Counted from the stretch's first letter, positions 7,616 to 16,730 are shown. The stretch is 54,881 bases of DNA from Clostridia bacterium (GCA_900767815.1 CAAGAM010000116.1:1-54881), one strand, 5' to 3'. Notes: generated by a model not told the origin, from the sequence alone. Numbers and translations are program-made.

Positions 7616-9948
7616 TCCGCTTTTGTCGTTTCGGCGGTTTTGTCCGCCTTTTTAGTCTTTTTCGGTTTATCCGAATAATCGCACTCCTTGTTGGAGCATT
7701 TTCTCGTTTTGCCGTCTTTGGTAAGCACGATATAGCTTCCGCACTTGGGGCAATGTTCGCCCGTGGGCATATCCCAGCTCATGAAATTGCAAGCGGGGTA
7801 ATTGGAGCAACCGTAGAATACTTTTCCGCTCTTCGAAGTCATTTTCTGCGTGGGGTTGCCGCACTGAGGACAAACGCCCGCTTTTTCCGCCAGACTCTTT
7901 GTTGCTTTGCAGACGGTACACTGCAAATACTTGCCGAATCTGCCTTTTTTAACGACCATATCTCCGCCGCACTTCTCGCATTTTTCTGTCGTCGTTTCCT
8001 CGTCGATAGGTTTCACGTTGGTACATTCGGGATAGTTTGGGCATGCGAGGAATCTTCCGTACTTGCCCGTTTTATAAACCATCATCGCTCCGCACTTATC
8101 GCACTTGACGTCCGAAACCTCTTCCTTTTCCGATTTGATGTTTGAACACTCGGGATAATTGGAACATGCGAGGAATTTTCCGTATCTGCCGTTCTTTCTT
8201 ATCATCGGCGCGCCGCATTTTTCGCATACGATATCGGTGATTTCGTCGCCGTCCGTCGCCGCGAAAGCAAGTTTTTCGGCAAACGGGGGATAGAAATCGG
8301 CGATGATTTTATGCCAGTCCTGCCCGCCTTTTTCGATATCGTCGAGCTTGTCTTCCATTCCCGCCGTAAAAGATACGTCCATTATGTCGGGGAAATACTT
8401 CACAAGCATATCGGTTATTCTGAAAGCGATATCGGTGGGAACTATATATTTGTTCTCTTTTACGGTGTATTTACGCTTGGAGAGAACGGAAATAATCGTA
8501 GCGTATGTGGACGGTCTGCCGATGCCCTTTTCCTCCATTATACGGACGAGACTCGCGTCGGTAAATCTCACGGGAGGCTTCGTGAACTTCTGTTCTTTGC
8601 TTACGTTTTCGGCTTTAAGTCCGTCGCCCTCTTTTACGGGCGGAATAACTTTGACGATTTCGCCGTCTTCGGTTTCCTGATTAGCCTTATAATCGTCGTA
8701 AACGGCGGTGTAACCTTTGAAAACAACCGTTCTGCCGTTCGTTCTGAACGTGTAATCGCCGCAGACGGAATCGATCGTAACGTAATTGTATTTAGCTTCG
8801 CTCATCTGAGAAGCAATGAATCTTTCGTAAATGAGCTTATACAGGTTATAATGGTTTCTGTCGAGAAGGGGTTTGACCTTTTCGGGAGTCATGCTAAGGT
8901 CGATCGGGCGGATGGCTTCGTGCGCGTCCTGCGCGTTCTTCTTGGACTTATAAAAATTCGGTTTTTCGGGAACGTATTCGTCGCCGTATTTCTCCGCGAT
9001 ATATTCCCTTGCGCGAGCCTGAGATTCGGCGGAGATTCTCACCGAGTCCGTTCTGATGTAAGTTACAAGCGCGAGATGTCCTTCCTGAGTTTCGATTCCT
9101 TCGTAAAGATGCTGCGCAACCTGCATGCACATGGGCGACGACATATTGAGTTTTGCCGAAGCGTCCTGCTGCATGGTGGACGTGGTGAACGGCGGGAGAG
9201 CGTGACTCTTGGTGTCCGTTTTCTTAACCTGTTTAACCGCAAACGCGCCGTTTGCCGCTTTTATCGCGTTCTCCACTTCGTCCGCTTCCGCCTGATTTGC
9301 GGGCTTGAATTTTTTTCCGTCCTTTTCCGCAAGATATGCCGTGAAGGGCTTATGATGCCCGTCGGAAAGGGTTGCGGTTAAGTTCCAATATTCTGCGGGA
9401 ACGAACGCTCTTATTTCTCTCTCTTTATCGACGATTATGCGAAGAGCGACCGACTGAACGCGCCCCGCAGACAATCCGTTCTGAATTCTCTTGCAAAGAA
9501 GGGGACTGAGCTTATAACCGACGAGTCTGTCCAGAACTCTTCTCGCCTGCTGAGAATCGACAAGGTTATAGTTGATTTCTCTCGGATTTTTCAAAGCCTC
9601 TTTAACGGCTTTTTCGCTGATTTCGTTAAATTCTATCCTCTGAGCCTTGTCTTTAAGCCCCAAAACTTCCTGCAAATGCCAGCTTATCGCTTCTCCCTCT
9701 CTGTCCGGGTCGGTTGCGAGGTAAATTTTATCGGCTTTTTCGACCTTTTCTTTAAGCCTTTTGATTACGGGTTTTTTATCCGCAGAAATAACGTAATTGG
9801 GTTCGTAATTTTTCGCGATGTTGACGCCGAGCCTTTTTTCGGGCAAATCCCTCACATGCCCGCCGCTCGCGTCTACCTTATACTTTCCTCCGAGATACTT
9901 CTCGATCGTTTTCGCCTTCGAGGGCGATTCCACTATAATAAGCTGCAT
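7612..9948 (-). CDS. topA: DNA topoisomerase I (type IA)
   Basis: 778 residues. Relaxes negative supercoils. The TOPRIM domain at the N-terminus holds the catalytic Glu7 (VESPSKAKTIEKYLG) and DPDREGEA near 79-86. The active tyrosine is in TYIRTDSVRIS near residue 297 (the common form is YMRTDS). The C-terminal 200 residues carry five Cys4 zinc-ribbon repeats (CxxCG..C..YPxC type), more than the usual three of E. coli TopA, and end in a short Lys/Thr-rich tail. AGCGGAGGAATT before ATG fixes the start. It sits in the Bacillus-like order dprA-topA-trmFO. Confidence 0.97.
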   Translation of the reverse strand: MQLIIVESPSKAKTIEKYLGGKYKVDASGGHVRDLPEKRLGVNIAKNYEPNYVISADKKPVIKRLKEKVEKADKIYLATDPDREGEAISWHLQEVLGLKDKAQRIEFNEISEKAVKEALKNPREINYNLVDSQQARRVLDRLVGYKLSPLLCKRIQNGLSAGRVQSVALRIIVDKEREIRAFVPAEYWNLTATLSDGHHKPFTAYLAEKDGKKFKPANQAEADEVENAIKAANGAFAVKQVKKTDTKSHALPPFTTSTMQQDASAKLNMSSPMCMQVAQHLYEGIETQEGHLALVTYIRTDSVRISAESQARAREYIAEKYGDEYVPEKPNFYKSKKNAQDAHEAIRPIDLSMTPEKVKPLLDRNHYNLYKLIYERFIASQMSEAKYNYVTIDSVCGDYTFRTNGRTVVFKGYTAVYDDYKANQETEDGEIVKVIPPVKEGDGLKAENVSKEQKFTKPPVRFTDASLVRIMEEKGIGRPSTYATIISVLSKRKYTVKENKYIVPTDIAFRITDMLVKYFPDIMDVSFTAGMEDKLDDIEKGGQDWHKIIADFYPPFAEKLAFAATDGDEITDIVCEKCGAPMIRKNGRYGKFLACSNYPECSNIKSEKEEVSDVKCDKCGAMMVYKTGKYGRFLACPNYPECTNVKPIDEETTTEKCEKCGGDMVVKKGRFGKYLQCTVCKATKSLAEKAGVCPQCGNPTQKMTSKSGKVFYGCSNYPACNFMSWDMPTGEHCPKCGSYIVLTKDGKTRKCSNKECDYSDKPKKTKKADKTAETTKAE

Positions 9949-10014
9949 AATTCCTCCGCTTTATTTACTTTAATTATTCGTATTTAGCTTTATCTGTTTT
10001 TGTCTTGTTTTTAT

Positions 10015-11112
10015 TTAATTTGTTGCGTCCAAAGTCCCGTCCGGGCTTTTCGTTACCAGACCTTTCATTTCGAGAGAAACCGTTATCGCCATAAGCTCGT
10101 AAATCTTCATTCCCGTTCTTAAAGACAATTCGTCCAAAGAGCGAATACCCGATTTAATCGACTTATAGACGGCTTTTTCATCATCGTTGAGATTAACCGC
10201 GCTTTGTTTTTCAAACGGCATTTTCATAAGATAAGCCACTTCTTCCGCCGTCTCCGTCATTGCCGCGCCGTTTTTCAGAAGGCTTTTGCAAAGCTCGCCC
10301 GATTTAACGCCCAGACCGTAAGGAAGAACGGCAACGTCTCTGCCGTAATCGTTTGCGTATTCCGCAGTGTACTTTGTCCCGCTCGACATATCGCCCGAAA
10401 CTATGAGAGTTACGTCCGACAGTGCGGCGATTATTCTGTTTCGCACGGGATAAGAAAAATTCCTCGGGACGTACCCGAAATGATTTTCGCTTATCAGTAG
10501 CCCGCGTTTTGCGATTTCATCCGCTATATTCTGTTTGTTTCTCGGCGTTACGGGCGAAACACCGCCCGCCTGCACGGAAATTATTTTCCCCGATTTTAAC
10601 GTGCCTTTTATAGCCGCGCTGTCCGCGCCGTCGGCAATGCCCGTTACGATAACGCCGCCGCACCCGGAAATTTCCGCGGATATTTTCTCGGCAACGGCGA
10701 GATATTGCGGCAAGGTTTTCCTTGAGCCGACAACCGATAACTTATATCTTTCTTTTAAAAGTTCTTTGTTTCCCTTAAGATACAATACGACGGGCGGAAC
10801 GGGTGTATTTATTAAATTTTCGGGATAATATCCGCCCGCTTCCCCGTCCGATTTTATCGTGACGATATCGTCCGCGCCGCGAAGAGCCGTTTCGATACGC
10901 TTTTCAACGAACTTTTCGTCTTTCAGCATTTCGGAAATCGACTTTCCCATAACTTCGGCGTTTTGTTCTTTGAAAAACTCGTATACGCCTTGCGCGTTGC
11001 CTAAAATTTCGCCGTTATAATTATCGATGAAAAATTTTTTGTATTTATATTCCAGCCCTTCGATCGAATCGAGAAAAACAATGGCTTTTTCGAGCTTAGT
11101 AAGCTCTCTCAT
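10015..11112 (-). CDS. dprA: DprA/Smf DNA-processing protein
   Basis: 365 residues when started at ATG 11112. This start overlaps the comM stop as ATGA and has GGAGAAGAACT before it; the 60-residue upstream extension of the open frame lies inside comM and is rejected. DprA protects incoming single-stranded DNA and loads RecA during transformation. The Rossmann-like core shows VVGSRKT, VTGIADGADSAA, SYPVRNRIIAALSD and SSGTKYTAEYA. The usual LG.GiD..YP region is degenerate (QAGGVSPVTPRNKQ). A C-terminal winged-helix-like segment (SLDELSLRTGMKIYEL) is present. Its place between comM and topA supports a DNA-uptake or recombination role. A copy of the 17-bp motif lies in frame at 10154-10168. Confidence 0.93.
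   Translation of the reverse strand: MRELTKLEKAIVFLDSIEGLEYKYKKFFIDNYNGEILGNAQGVYEFFKEQNAEVMGKSISEMLKDEKFVEKRIETALRGADDIVTIKSDGEAGGYYPENLINTPVPPVVLYLKGNKELLKERYKLSVVGSRKTLPQYLAVAEKISAEISGCGGVIVTGIADGADSAAIKGTLKSGKIISVQAGGVSPVTPRNKQNIADEIAKRGLLISENHFGYVPRNFSYPVRNRIIAALSDVTLIVSGDMSSGTKYTAEYANDYGRDVAVLPYGLGVKSGELCKSLLKNGAAMTETAEEVAYLMKMPFEKQSAVNLNDDEKAVYKSIKSGIRSLDELSLRTGMKIYELMAITVSLEMKGLVTKSPDGTLDATN
10154..10168 (-). repeat. dispersed 17-bp motif, copy inside dprA (15 of 17 bases)
   Basis: The minus strand reads CTATAAGTCGATTAA, in frame within dprA (encoding part of VYKSIKS). It is the exact core of the CCTATAAGTCGATTAAC motif. Confidence 0.5.
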
Positions 11113-12626
11113 AGTTCTTCTCCTCTGTAACTTATAGCCTCTAAAAGGTGTTTCGATTCGATTTGCTCCGAAAGTTCCATGTCGGCAATCGTCCTTGCAA
11201 CCTTTATTATTCTGCTTCTCGCTCTCGCGGAAAGCTTCAACGAGTCGAATGCGGATTTTAATATCGCTTCGCACTCGGGAGATAATCTGCAATATTTTTT
11301 AAGATGTTTTTCGCTCATCTCGGCGTTGGAAGTTATTCCTTCGCCAATGAACCTTTCAAGCTGAATTGCTCTCGTTCTGTTCACGCGTTTTCTCACTTCC
11401 ACCGAACTTTCGGCTTCGCCGTCGCCTATCAGTTCGTCATACTTAACGCTGTCTACGTTTATTCTTATATCAACTCTGTCAAGGAGCGGACCCGATATTT
11501 TTTCTCTGTATTTTTTTATCTGAAAAGGCGAACAAGAACACTCTTTGTCCTTCGAGCCGTAATAACCGCAAGGGCAAGGGTTCATGCTGCCTATAAGCAT
11601 AAAGCTTGCGGGGTATTCGAGATTGGCTTTAACCCTCGTAACCGTTATTACCCTGTCTTCTAACGGCTGACGCAGACTCTCTAAAACCGAGCGCGGATAT
11701 TCGGGCATTTCATCGAGAAAAAGTACGCCGTTATGCGCCAAACTTACTATCCCCGGCTTTGCCGACTGCCCGCCCCCTATGATGGAAACGCTCGAAGCGG
11801 TGTGATGCGGCGTCATGAACGGTCTTCTGTAAATTATCCCTTCCGTGCCTTTAAGCTTACCCGCAACGCTGTGAATTTTCGTCGTTTCGAGAGCTTCGGC
11901 AAACGTCATGTCGGGCATAATTGACGGAATACACTTCGCGAGCATCGTTTTTCCCGCCCCGGGAGGTCCTTCTAAAATCATGTTATGATTGCCGCTTACG
12001 GCAACTTCCAAAGCTCGCCTTGCAACGAACTGACCTTTGACGTATTTTAAATCGCAATCGTATTCCGCAGAAGAATAAATGGTCGAATATTCCTTTCTTT
12101 CGACGGGTTGAAGCTCGATTTTTCCTTCGAGATAATCGCATACTTCTTTGAGATTTTTAGCCGCTTTGACGGTTATTCCGTCGATATAACTCGCTTCTTT
12201 GGAATTTTCTTCGGGAATGATTATTTCCTTTATTCCGTTTTCCCTCGCGGAAATGAGAATGGGCAGGATGCCGTTTACCCCGCGGATGTTCCCGTCGAGC
12301 GAAAGCTCGCCTATGAAAACGGGCTTGATGTCGCGAGCCAAAATTTCGCCGTTTGCCGCTATTATACCTACGGCTATCGGCAAATCAAGCCCCGCGCCCT
12401 CTTTTTTAAGTTCCGCGGGAGCTAAATTGACGGTTATTTTGTGAGCGGGAAATCTCTTTCCGCTGTTTTTTATCGCCGAGCGCACGCGTTCTTTGGATTC
12501 TTTGACGGCGGCGTCGGGAAGCCCGACTATTTCAAACCCGGGAAGCCCGAGATTGGTATCGACTTCGACGTCAACCCCCTGCCCGTCAAGCCCTGTGAGA
12601 ACGTAACCCGTAATTTTCGCTAACAT
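11109..12626 (-). CDS. comM: ComM/YifB-type Mg-chelatase-like AAA+ ATPase
   Basis: 505 residues, typical for YifB/ComM, a hexameric helicase shown in other bacteria to promote branch migration during natural transformation. The N-terminal Lon-like fold is followed by the AAA+ core with GPPGAGKT (about 220-227) and GVLFLDEMPE (about 297), and a zinc-like NPCPCGYYG...CSC cluster. The C-terminal Mg-chelatase domain (SARARSRIIKVARTIADME) is intact. AGGGG before ATG gives a strong RBS. The stop codon overlaps dprA, consistent with a shared DNA-processing role. Confidence 0.94.
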   Translation of the reverse strand: MLAKITGYVLTGLDGQGVDVEVDTNLGLPGFEIVGLPDAAVKESKERVRSAIKNSGKRFPAHKITVNLAPAELKKEGAGLDLPIAVGIIAANGEILARDIKPVFIGELSLDGNIRGVNGILPILISARENGIKEIIIPEENSKEASYIDGITVKAAKNLKEVCDYLEGKIELQPVERKEYSTIYSSAEYDCDLKYVKGQFVARRALEVAVSGNHNMILEGPPGAGKTMLAKCIPSIMPDMTFAEALETTKIHSVAGKLKGTEGIIYRRPFMTPHHTASSVSIIGGGQSAKPGIVSLAHNGVLFLDEMPEYPRSVLESLRQPLEDRVITVTRVKANLEYPASFMLIGSMNPCPCGYYGSKDKECSCSPFQIKKYREKISGPLLDRVDIRINVDSVKYDELIGDGEAESSVEVRKRVNRTRAIQLERFIGEGITSNAEMSEKHLKKYCRLSPECEAILKSAFDSLKLSARARSRIIKVARTIADMELSEQIESKHLLEAISYRGEEL

Positions 12627-12669
12627 ATCCCCTCCGTAAAAACCATTTATCGATATTCATTCGCAGGCT

Positions 12670-14505
12670 TTAAATCTGCCAGCCGTAAAGAATACTTTTT
12701 GCAATCTCATGCACGGGAATGCCCGTGTAACCGACGTAGCCCATGGCAAACGCGACAAAACAAACGCAAAGGACGATAAACGCGGCTTTTTTGATCTTTT
12801 CGCCGAACGCTTTCACCGCCATAGATAAAGCAAGCGCGGCGATAAGCGCATAAAACGCAGACGAAAGCGCGAAATCGATTACGGCGTACCCCGCGCCGAA
12901 AATCATCGTTATAAAGCATGCCGCAAAAGCCGAAAGAAGAATTTTCGTTTTGTTAACCGAACCGTCCGCCGCGGCGAAAAGTTTGTCGTTTTTATTTCTG
13001 AAAGCAAACGCGATGATAACAAACAATAGCGAAACGACGCATAACGCCGAAACGAAATAGTTCGCAAATGCGTAATACCCGTTGCCGAGATTATCCGAAC
13101 CTAAACCGATAAGCGATTTTATCGGAATTATTTCGGGCGAAAATCCGAAGCTATGCCCTATATTTTTAAATATAGCCGCCGCGAGCGAACCCGGATAAAT
13201 GTTAACGAGAGCGTCGTCCACAAAAAGCCCGCTTAAAAACAAAAGCAAAATCGGCAAAACGACGTATGCCGTCGCTACAGTTATTACGAAAAATATTTTT
13301 TTAGATCTGTACGCGAGGAAAACGTCTTCTTTTTCAAGCCCTTTAGCTCGTTTTTCATCCGCCTTAAACTTCTTTGCGCCCCTTATCGCCGCCATGACGA
13401 GTATGAACGCCAAACCGATTATAAGCATAACGTAAGAGCCTTTCGCCGAAACGGCTAAGCCGAAAAACAAACCCGACAGCCCGACGTTAAACCCCGCGCT
13501 TTTTTTATCCTCTATATAATAATCGCACGCGAAGAACTTAATCGCAAAATAAAATGCATAAGCCGCCAGACACGCCGCGAGCGTTCCCGAGGCGGTTAAA
13601 GAAGCCGCAAAAATATTACCCGCAAAAAAAGCGACGAGTGCGGCAAAAAGGGATAAATACGAATTCCCGAACAAAATATCGGCAATAAGATAAATTGCGA
13701 TAATAATCGCAAAACCGAACAGCATCGACGGAAAACGAAGAGCAAACGTATTAAGCCCGAAAATCGCCGCCGAAATCGCGTTTATTTCCGCATTCAAAAC
13801 CCCCGTGCCGAAGGTTTTTCCGCTGTTTCTCATAACCGTGTTTACGCCCGCTATCTCGTCAAGCTCTTTGTCGGTGAAGTTCTTCGCTTTGGAAGAAGAC
13901 GGAGTAAACGCAGAACTTTCGTCGCAAACGTTTTCATAGCCGCTTTCGCCTTTCAGCGACGAATGCGCGTATACAGACGTTTTCAGAACGTTTCCGCCCT
14001 TGTCGACGAACGCCACTTCGTAAATATCCATTTCGTCCGAGGTGAACATTCTCACCCTGTCGTAATTGAGCGAATTTTCACCGCCGTCGTACAAAAGTTT
14101 CCATCTGTACCCGCCGCTGCCGTGGGAAAGATATATTCTCTCCTCTTTATCGTCGCCCACTCTCACTCTGTACGTCGTGTCAGAATCGGTGTATCTGTCC
14201 GAACGATATTTGAAATCGAAAACAAGATTGACGTAATCGCCCGTATCGTCGGTTTTAAACGAACGTATTTCGCCGATATATGCGTATATTTTGTTTACCC
14301 CTTTATTGATTCCGTTCGCGATGTCGAGCGTAACGTTACAAGCATCGGGTGCGGAAACGTCGCTTCCGTCGCTTACGGTTACCTCAACCGTAGAATACGC
14401 GGTTTTCGGAGCTTTCACGCTCGTTGCGGCGAAACCGCACGTAAGCGCGAAAAAAATCGCAAGCGATATCATGAATATGTAATACACGAGGTTATTCCTT
14501 TTCAT
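12670..14505 (-). CDS. divergent PMT/GT39-like integral membrane protein
   Basis: 611 residues. A signal-anchor helix (about 7-27) is followed by about 200 mostly polar residues, probably extracytoplasmic and beta-rich, with many Asp, Ser and Tyr. About ten hydrophobic helices make up the rest. The segment around LNAEINAISAAIFGLNTFALRFPSML then FGFAIIIAIYLIADILFG resembles the part of dolichyl-phosphate-mannose protein mannosyltransferases (GT39/PMT) that normally reads PPLGK...FG...WR-P. The canonical PPLGK and an obvious Asp-Glu catalytic pair are not recognisable, so activity is doubtful. It has its own 17-bp-spaced promoter and leads into comM-dprA-topA, so it probably heads that operon. 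A role in surface glycosylation is an inference only. Confidence 0.6.
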   Translation of the reverse strand: MKRNNLVYYIFMISLAIFFALTCGFAATSVKAPKTAYSTVEVTVSDGSDVSAPDACNVTLDIANGINKGVNKIYAYIGEIRSFKTDDTGDYVNLVFDFKYRSDRYTDSDTTYRVRVGDDKEERIYLSHGSGGYRWKLLYDGGENSLNYDRVRMFTSDEMDIYEVAFVDKGGNVLKTSVYAHSSLKGESGYENVCDESSAFTPSSSKAKNFTDKELDEIAGVNTVMRNSGKTFGTGVLNAEINAISAAIFGLNTFALRFPSMLFGFAIIIAIYLIADILFGNSYLSLFAALVAFFAGNIFAASLTASGTLAACLAAYAFYFAIKFFACDYYIEDKKSAGFNVGLSGLFFGLAVSAKGSYVMLIIGLAFILVMAAIRGAKKFKADEKRAKGLEKEDVFLAYRSKKIFFVITVATAYVVLPILLLFLSGLFVDDALVNIYPGSLAAAIFKNIGHSFGFSPEIIPIKSLIGLGSDNLGNGYYAFANYFVSALCVVSLLFVIIAFAFRNKNDKLFAAADGSVNKTKILLSAFAACFITMIFGAGYAVIDFALSSAFYALIAALALSMAVKAFGEKIKKAAFIVLCVCFVAFAMGYVGYTGIPVHEIAKSILYGWQI

Positions 14506-14609
14506 AAGCGTTTCCTTTTCTTGTTTTCTGCTTTTCGGGTCGGCATGAGAGCGTTTCGCTTCTGTCTTAAAAGCAAATTTATGCCGATATGCAGATTTCC
14601 CCGCTTTCT

Positions 14610-14638
14610 AATATACAACTTATTTTTTGGTTTGTAAA
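14610..14638 (-). promoter_or_regulatory. sigma-A promoter for the 12670-14505 gene and comM operon
   Basis: On the minus strand TTTACA (14633-14638), a 17-base spacer, then TATATT (14610-14615). It lies about 105 bases upstream of the first gene of the comM-dprA-topA-trmFO-hslVU group. Confidence 0.65.
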
Positions 14639-14660
14639 TTGTTTTTTAATAAAAAAAATA

Positions 14661-14688
14661 CTTTTCATAATATATATATAATGAAAAG
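14661..14688. repeat. 28-bp near-perfect palindrome upstream of the GT39-like gene
   Basis: Arms CTTTTCAT and ATGAAAAG flank an alternating AT core; 26 of 28 bases are self-complementary. It lies upstream of the -35 box at 14633-14638. It could be an operator or cruciform-prone site. The rest of the gap 14506-14818 holds the leader of the GT39-like gene, its promoter, this palindrome and the terminator of the island genes; I see no coding region. Confidence 0.5.
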
Positions 14689-14730
14689 CATGTTTTTCTT
14701 ATTTATTTTGTCGAAAATTTTCAAGCCGCA

Positions 14731-14760
14731 CAAAAAAAAAGCCGCAAAACTTGCGACCTT
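14731..14760 (-). terminator. intrinsic terminator at the end of the small-gene island
   Basis: On the minus strand GTCGC pairs with GCGGC (one wobble) across a short loop and is followed by nine T residues. It is placed to end transcription of 14819-16645 before the next promoter. Confidence 0.7.
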
Positions 14761-14818
14761 AATCTGTTTATATAACCATTATCTTTGTAAGAGCAAATAG
14801 ACCTATGCCTATACTGTT

Positions 14819-15289
14819 TTACTTTTCTGAAATATTTTTTATATAACGTTTTATTTTTAAATAATCGTGATACATAATATAATAATGCAATTCTTCTCCG
14901 TCGGACATTTTTATAATAAACGCACCTCCCATTTCGTGCTTATAAAAATACAAAATAAGCATTGCATACCATTTGCAAACATAATACTCGCAATAAATCA
15001 TCGAATCCAAATCGTATGTTAAATCGTGTGGTAAGCCAGTTACTTTTAAATATTTATCCGTCACGATCAGACATTTTTTAGTATTGCGAATACATATTAA
15101 AAAAATCAACAGCAAAAGCGCAGACAACAATATACACGCGACGTAAATCTCTAACACGATAAGCAAACCTTCTTTATCCCGACCGATTATCGCAATAATC
15201 AACAATAACGTCGTGAACACTAATCCTGCGCTTAGAAGTGCAAAACAACACGCGACCCCTTCGAATAAATGACGTTTTATCTTTACCAT
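14819..15289 (-). CDS. unknown small membrane protein with a PH-like C-terminal part
   Basis: 156 residues, not recognised. Two hydrophobic helices (about 12-35 and 43-66) are followed by about 85 soluble residues with alternating strands (CLIVTDKYLKVTGLPHDLTY, then AFIIKMSDGEELHYYIM), which resemble the bacterial PH-like domains that often sit behind two transmembrane helices. GAGG precedes ATG by about 10 bases. It is the last gene of an AT-rich four-gene group that interrupts conserved housekeeping synteny. Its base composition differs clearly from its neighbours, so recent acquisition is likely. An immunity protein for a secreted toxin is a possibility. Confidence 0.7.
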   Translation of the reverse strand: MVKIKRHLFEGVACCFALLSAGLVFTTLLLIIAIIGRDKEGLLIVLEIYVACILLSALLLLIFLICIRNTKKCLIVTDKYLKVTGLPHDLTYDLDSMIYCEYYVCKWYAMLILYFYKHEMGGAFIIKMSDGEELHYYIMYHDYLKIKRYIKNISEK

Positions 15290-15308
15290 ATAAAAAAATC
15301 CTCTTTTA

Positions 15309-15336
15309 TATATGCTTTTCTCTATATGCTTTTCTC
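15309..15336. repeat. tandem duplication of a 14-bp unit
   Basis: TATATGCTTTTCTC occurs twice in a row without mismatch (15309-15322, 15323-15336) in the gap between two island genes. It is probably a replication-slippage product; it might vary in copy number. Confidence 0.7.
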
Positions 15337-15357
15337 TGAATACTTTAAGCGTAATTG

Positions 15358-15603
15358 CTATTTGTTGTATTTGTCTCTATTATTGAGAATCAGATTTAAT
15401 GAATCACGCGTCATAAATCCACATGAAGAGCCTGTGTCTGAATCGAAATTTAAATGATGTATGCCTGGCTCTTCTTTTAATTCGGTAAGAGTTTCAATAA
15501 GAAAGTCTATACTCTTATTATCAACTTCAATCTGAACTGTATATTTATCAATACATTCCACTTTAAATCTACCGCTTAATGTTTGTGCTTCTTTTTTTAT
15601 CAT
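15358..15603 (-). CDS. unknown small protein, Imm32-like (weak)
   Basis: 81 residues when started at ATG 15603; a TTG at 15627 could add eight residues, and neither start has an ideal RBS (GAAAGG lies about 14 bases before the ATG). The pattern PGIHHLNFDSDTGSSCGF near the C-terminus recalls the short immunity-protein family Imm32, but this is from memory and weak. It is soluble, slightly acidic, and sits in the AT-rich island with three other unknown genes in one transcript. Confidence 0.6.
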   Translation of the reverse strand: MIKKEAQTLSGRFKVECIDKYTVQIEVDNKSIDFLIETLTELKEEPGIHHLNFDSDTGSSCGFMTRDSLNLILNNRDKYNK

Positions 15604-15681
15604 TAAACATCTACTATAACCTTTCAAACAGGTTTGTAGTCTTTTTTTGAGATATTTTGTAAATCTCTTTGTTTGGGGTTA

Positions 15682-16050
15682 TTATAAAACACAATCCAAT
15701 CTTTCCACGTTTAAACCCACAAAATCTTCAATCGTTATATCTTTAGGAAAAACGGAATCAAGCATAATAATTAAGTCCCCTATACTTATCGTCGGTTTAT
15801 CTAAAGCTATAACTTTTCCCTGCAAATAATAAGCGTAATAATTTTCTTCTTTTTTAATTAAATACTTATTTTGCTCCACCCTGACAACATCGCTTGCTAA
15901 AAATGTAAATATCTCTCTTACATGTTGACCTTCCTTTATTCTTGTTAAAGGCGGGTAACAACTAAAATAACATCTTACATTATATTGCCCGTCGGACACG
16001 ATCAAATCTGCCTCGTAACAGCTAAATTGTTCAATTTGTTTTACAAACAT
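15682..16050 (-). CDS. unknown small soluble protein
   Basis: 122 residues from ATG 16050, chosen because AAGGTG lies 6 bases upstream; a TTG 18 bases earlier is less likely. No family recognised. The sequence is strand-rich (EADLIVSDGQYNVRCYFSCY, then ENYYAYYLQGKVIAL) with no signal peptide or membrane helix and ends in ERLDCVL. It is the second gene of the AT-rich island. Size, composition and context fit an immunity-type protein, but nothing in the sequence proves that. Confidence 0.65.
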   Translation of the reverse strand: MFVKQIEQFSCYEADLIVSDGQYNVRCYFSCYPPLTRIKEGQHVREIFTFLASDVVRVEQNKYLIKKEENYYAYYLQGKVIALDKPTISIGDLIIMLDSVFPKDITIEDFVGLNVERLDCVL

Positions 16051-16138
16051 ATTTTTCACCTTATGCAATTAAGGATTTTCCCTTGAAAATCAACACCTAT
16101 TTATCCAATTTCTTTAAGTTGTCTACTATAAAACACCT

Positions 16139-16645
16139 CTATAATTTTTCGATTCGAGAAATTATGTTCTCATCTGAAAAATCGTATCCTTCCATGTACG
16201 GTGAATTTTTATATGACTGATCCACAGTTATCTTTGAAGACAATAAATTCATTTTATAATGCTTGATTTTCAACAGTATTAGTTCTTTATTATATTCAGA
16301 CAATCCATATGATGTTGAATGCAAATAATAATTTTTTAATGTTTCTATTAAAATCAATATGGAGAATGAATCAAGTTTTGTTTGTTCTAAAAAAGCATTT
16401 AAAAACTCTACTGCGGCATTCGCATTCAATAATTGAATGTATGCTCCAATTGCATCAATTCTTAAACATCCTTCATTATACTCAATTTCTCGCTTTAAAG
16501 TATCGCATAATTCTTTTTTCCAGCTCTCTTCTATAGCTGTCGGAACATTAAATTTTTTATATTGTTGCCCATACTCTCTATCGATAAAAAATTTTGAACC
16601 AAGGCATTGAAAATAGATCTTTTTTGCAGTCTCAAAATCACACAT
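16139..16645 (-). CDS. unknown helical protein, first gene of the AT-rich island
   Basis: 168 residues from ATG 16645 (MCDFETAKK), which has ATAGGAG 8 bases upstream; an ATG seven codons earlier overlaps that RBS and is rejected. No family recognised. The protein is largely alpha-helical, soluble and rich in Leu, Lys and Glu, with segments such as AVEFLNAFLEQTKLDSFS. It is directly downstream of a TTGACG-17-TAAAAT promoter and probably leads a four-gene transcript that ends at 14731-14760. Confidence 0.7.
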   Translation of the reverse strand: MCDFETAKKIYFQCLGSKFFIDREYGQQYKKFNVPTAIEESWKKELCDTLKREIEYNEGCLRIDAIGAYIQLLNANAAVEFLNAFLEQTKLDSFSILILIETLKNYYLHSTSYGLSEYNKELILLKIKHYKMNLLSSKITVDQSYKNSPYMEGYDFSDENIISRIEKL

Positions 16646-16730
16646 AAATGGGTCTCCTATTATCAAATTTAAACCACATGGTATTTTCTTACTAAATTTT
16701 CAATATTATATTTAATTGTTGTACGCTTTC

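Noticed and set aside
8311..9381. 356-residue open frame antisense to topA
   Set aside because: Shadow of topA; composition unusual and no start signal.
11113..11292. 60-residue N-terminal extension of dprA
   Set aside because: Lies inside comM in another frame; the ATGA overlap at 11109-11112 with an RBS gives a better start.
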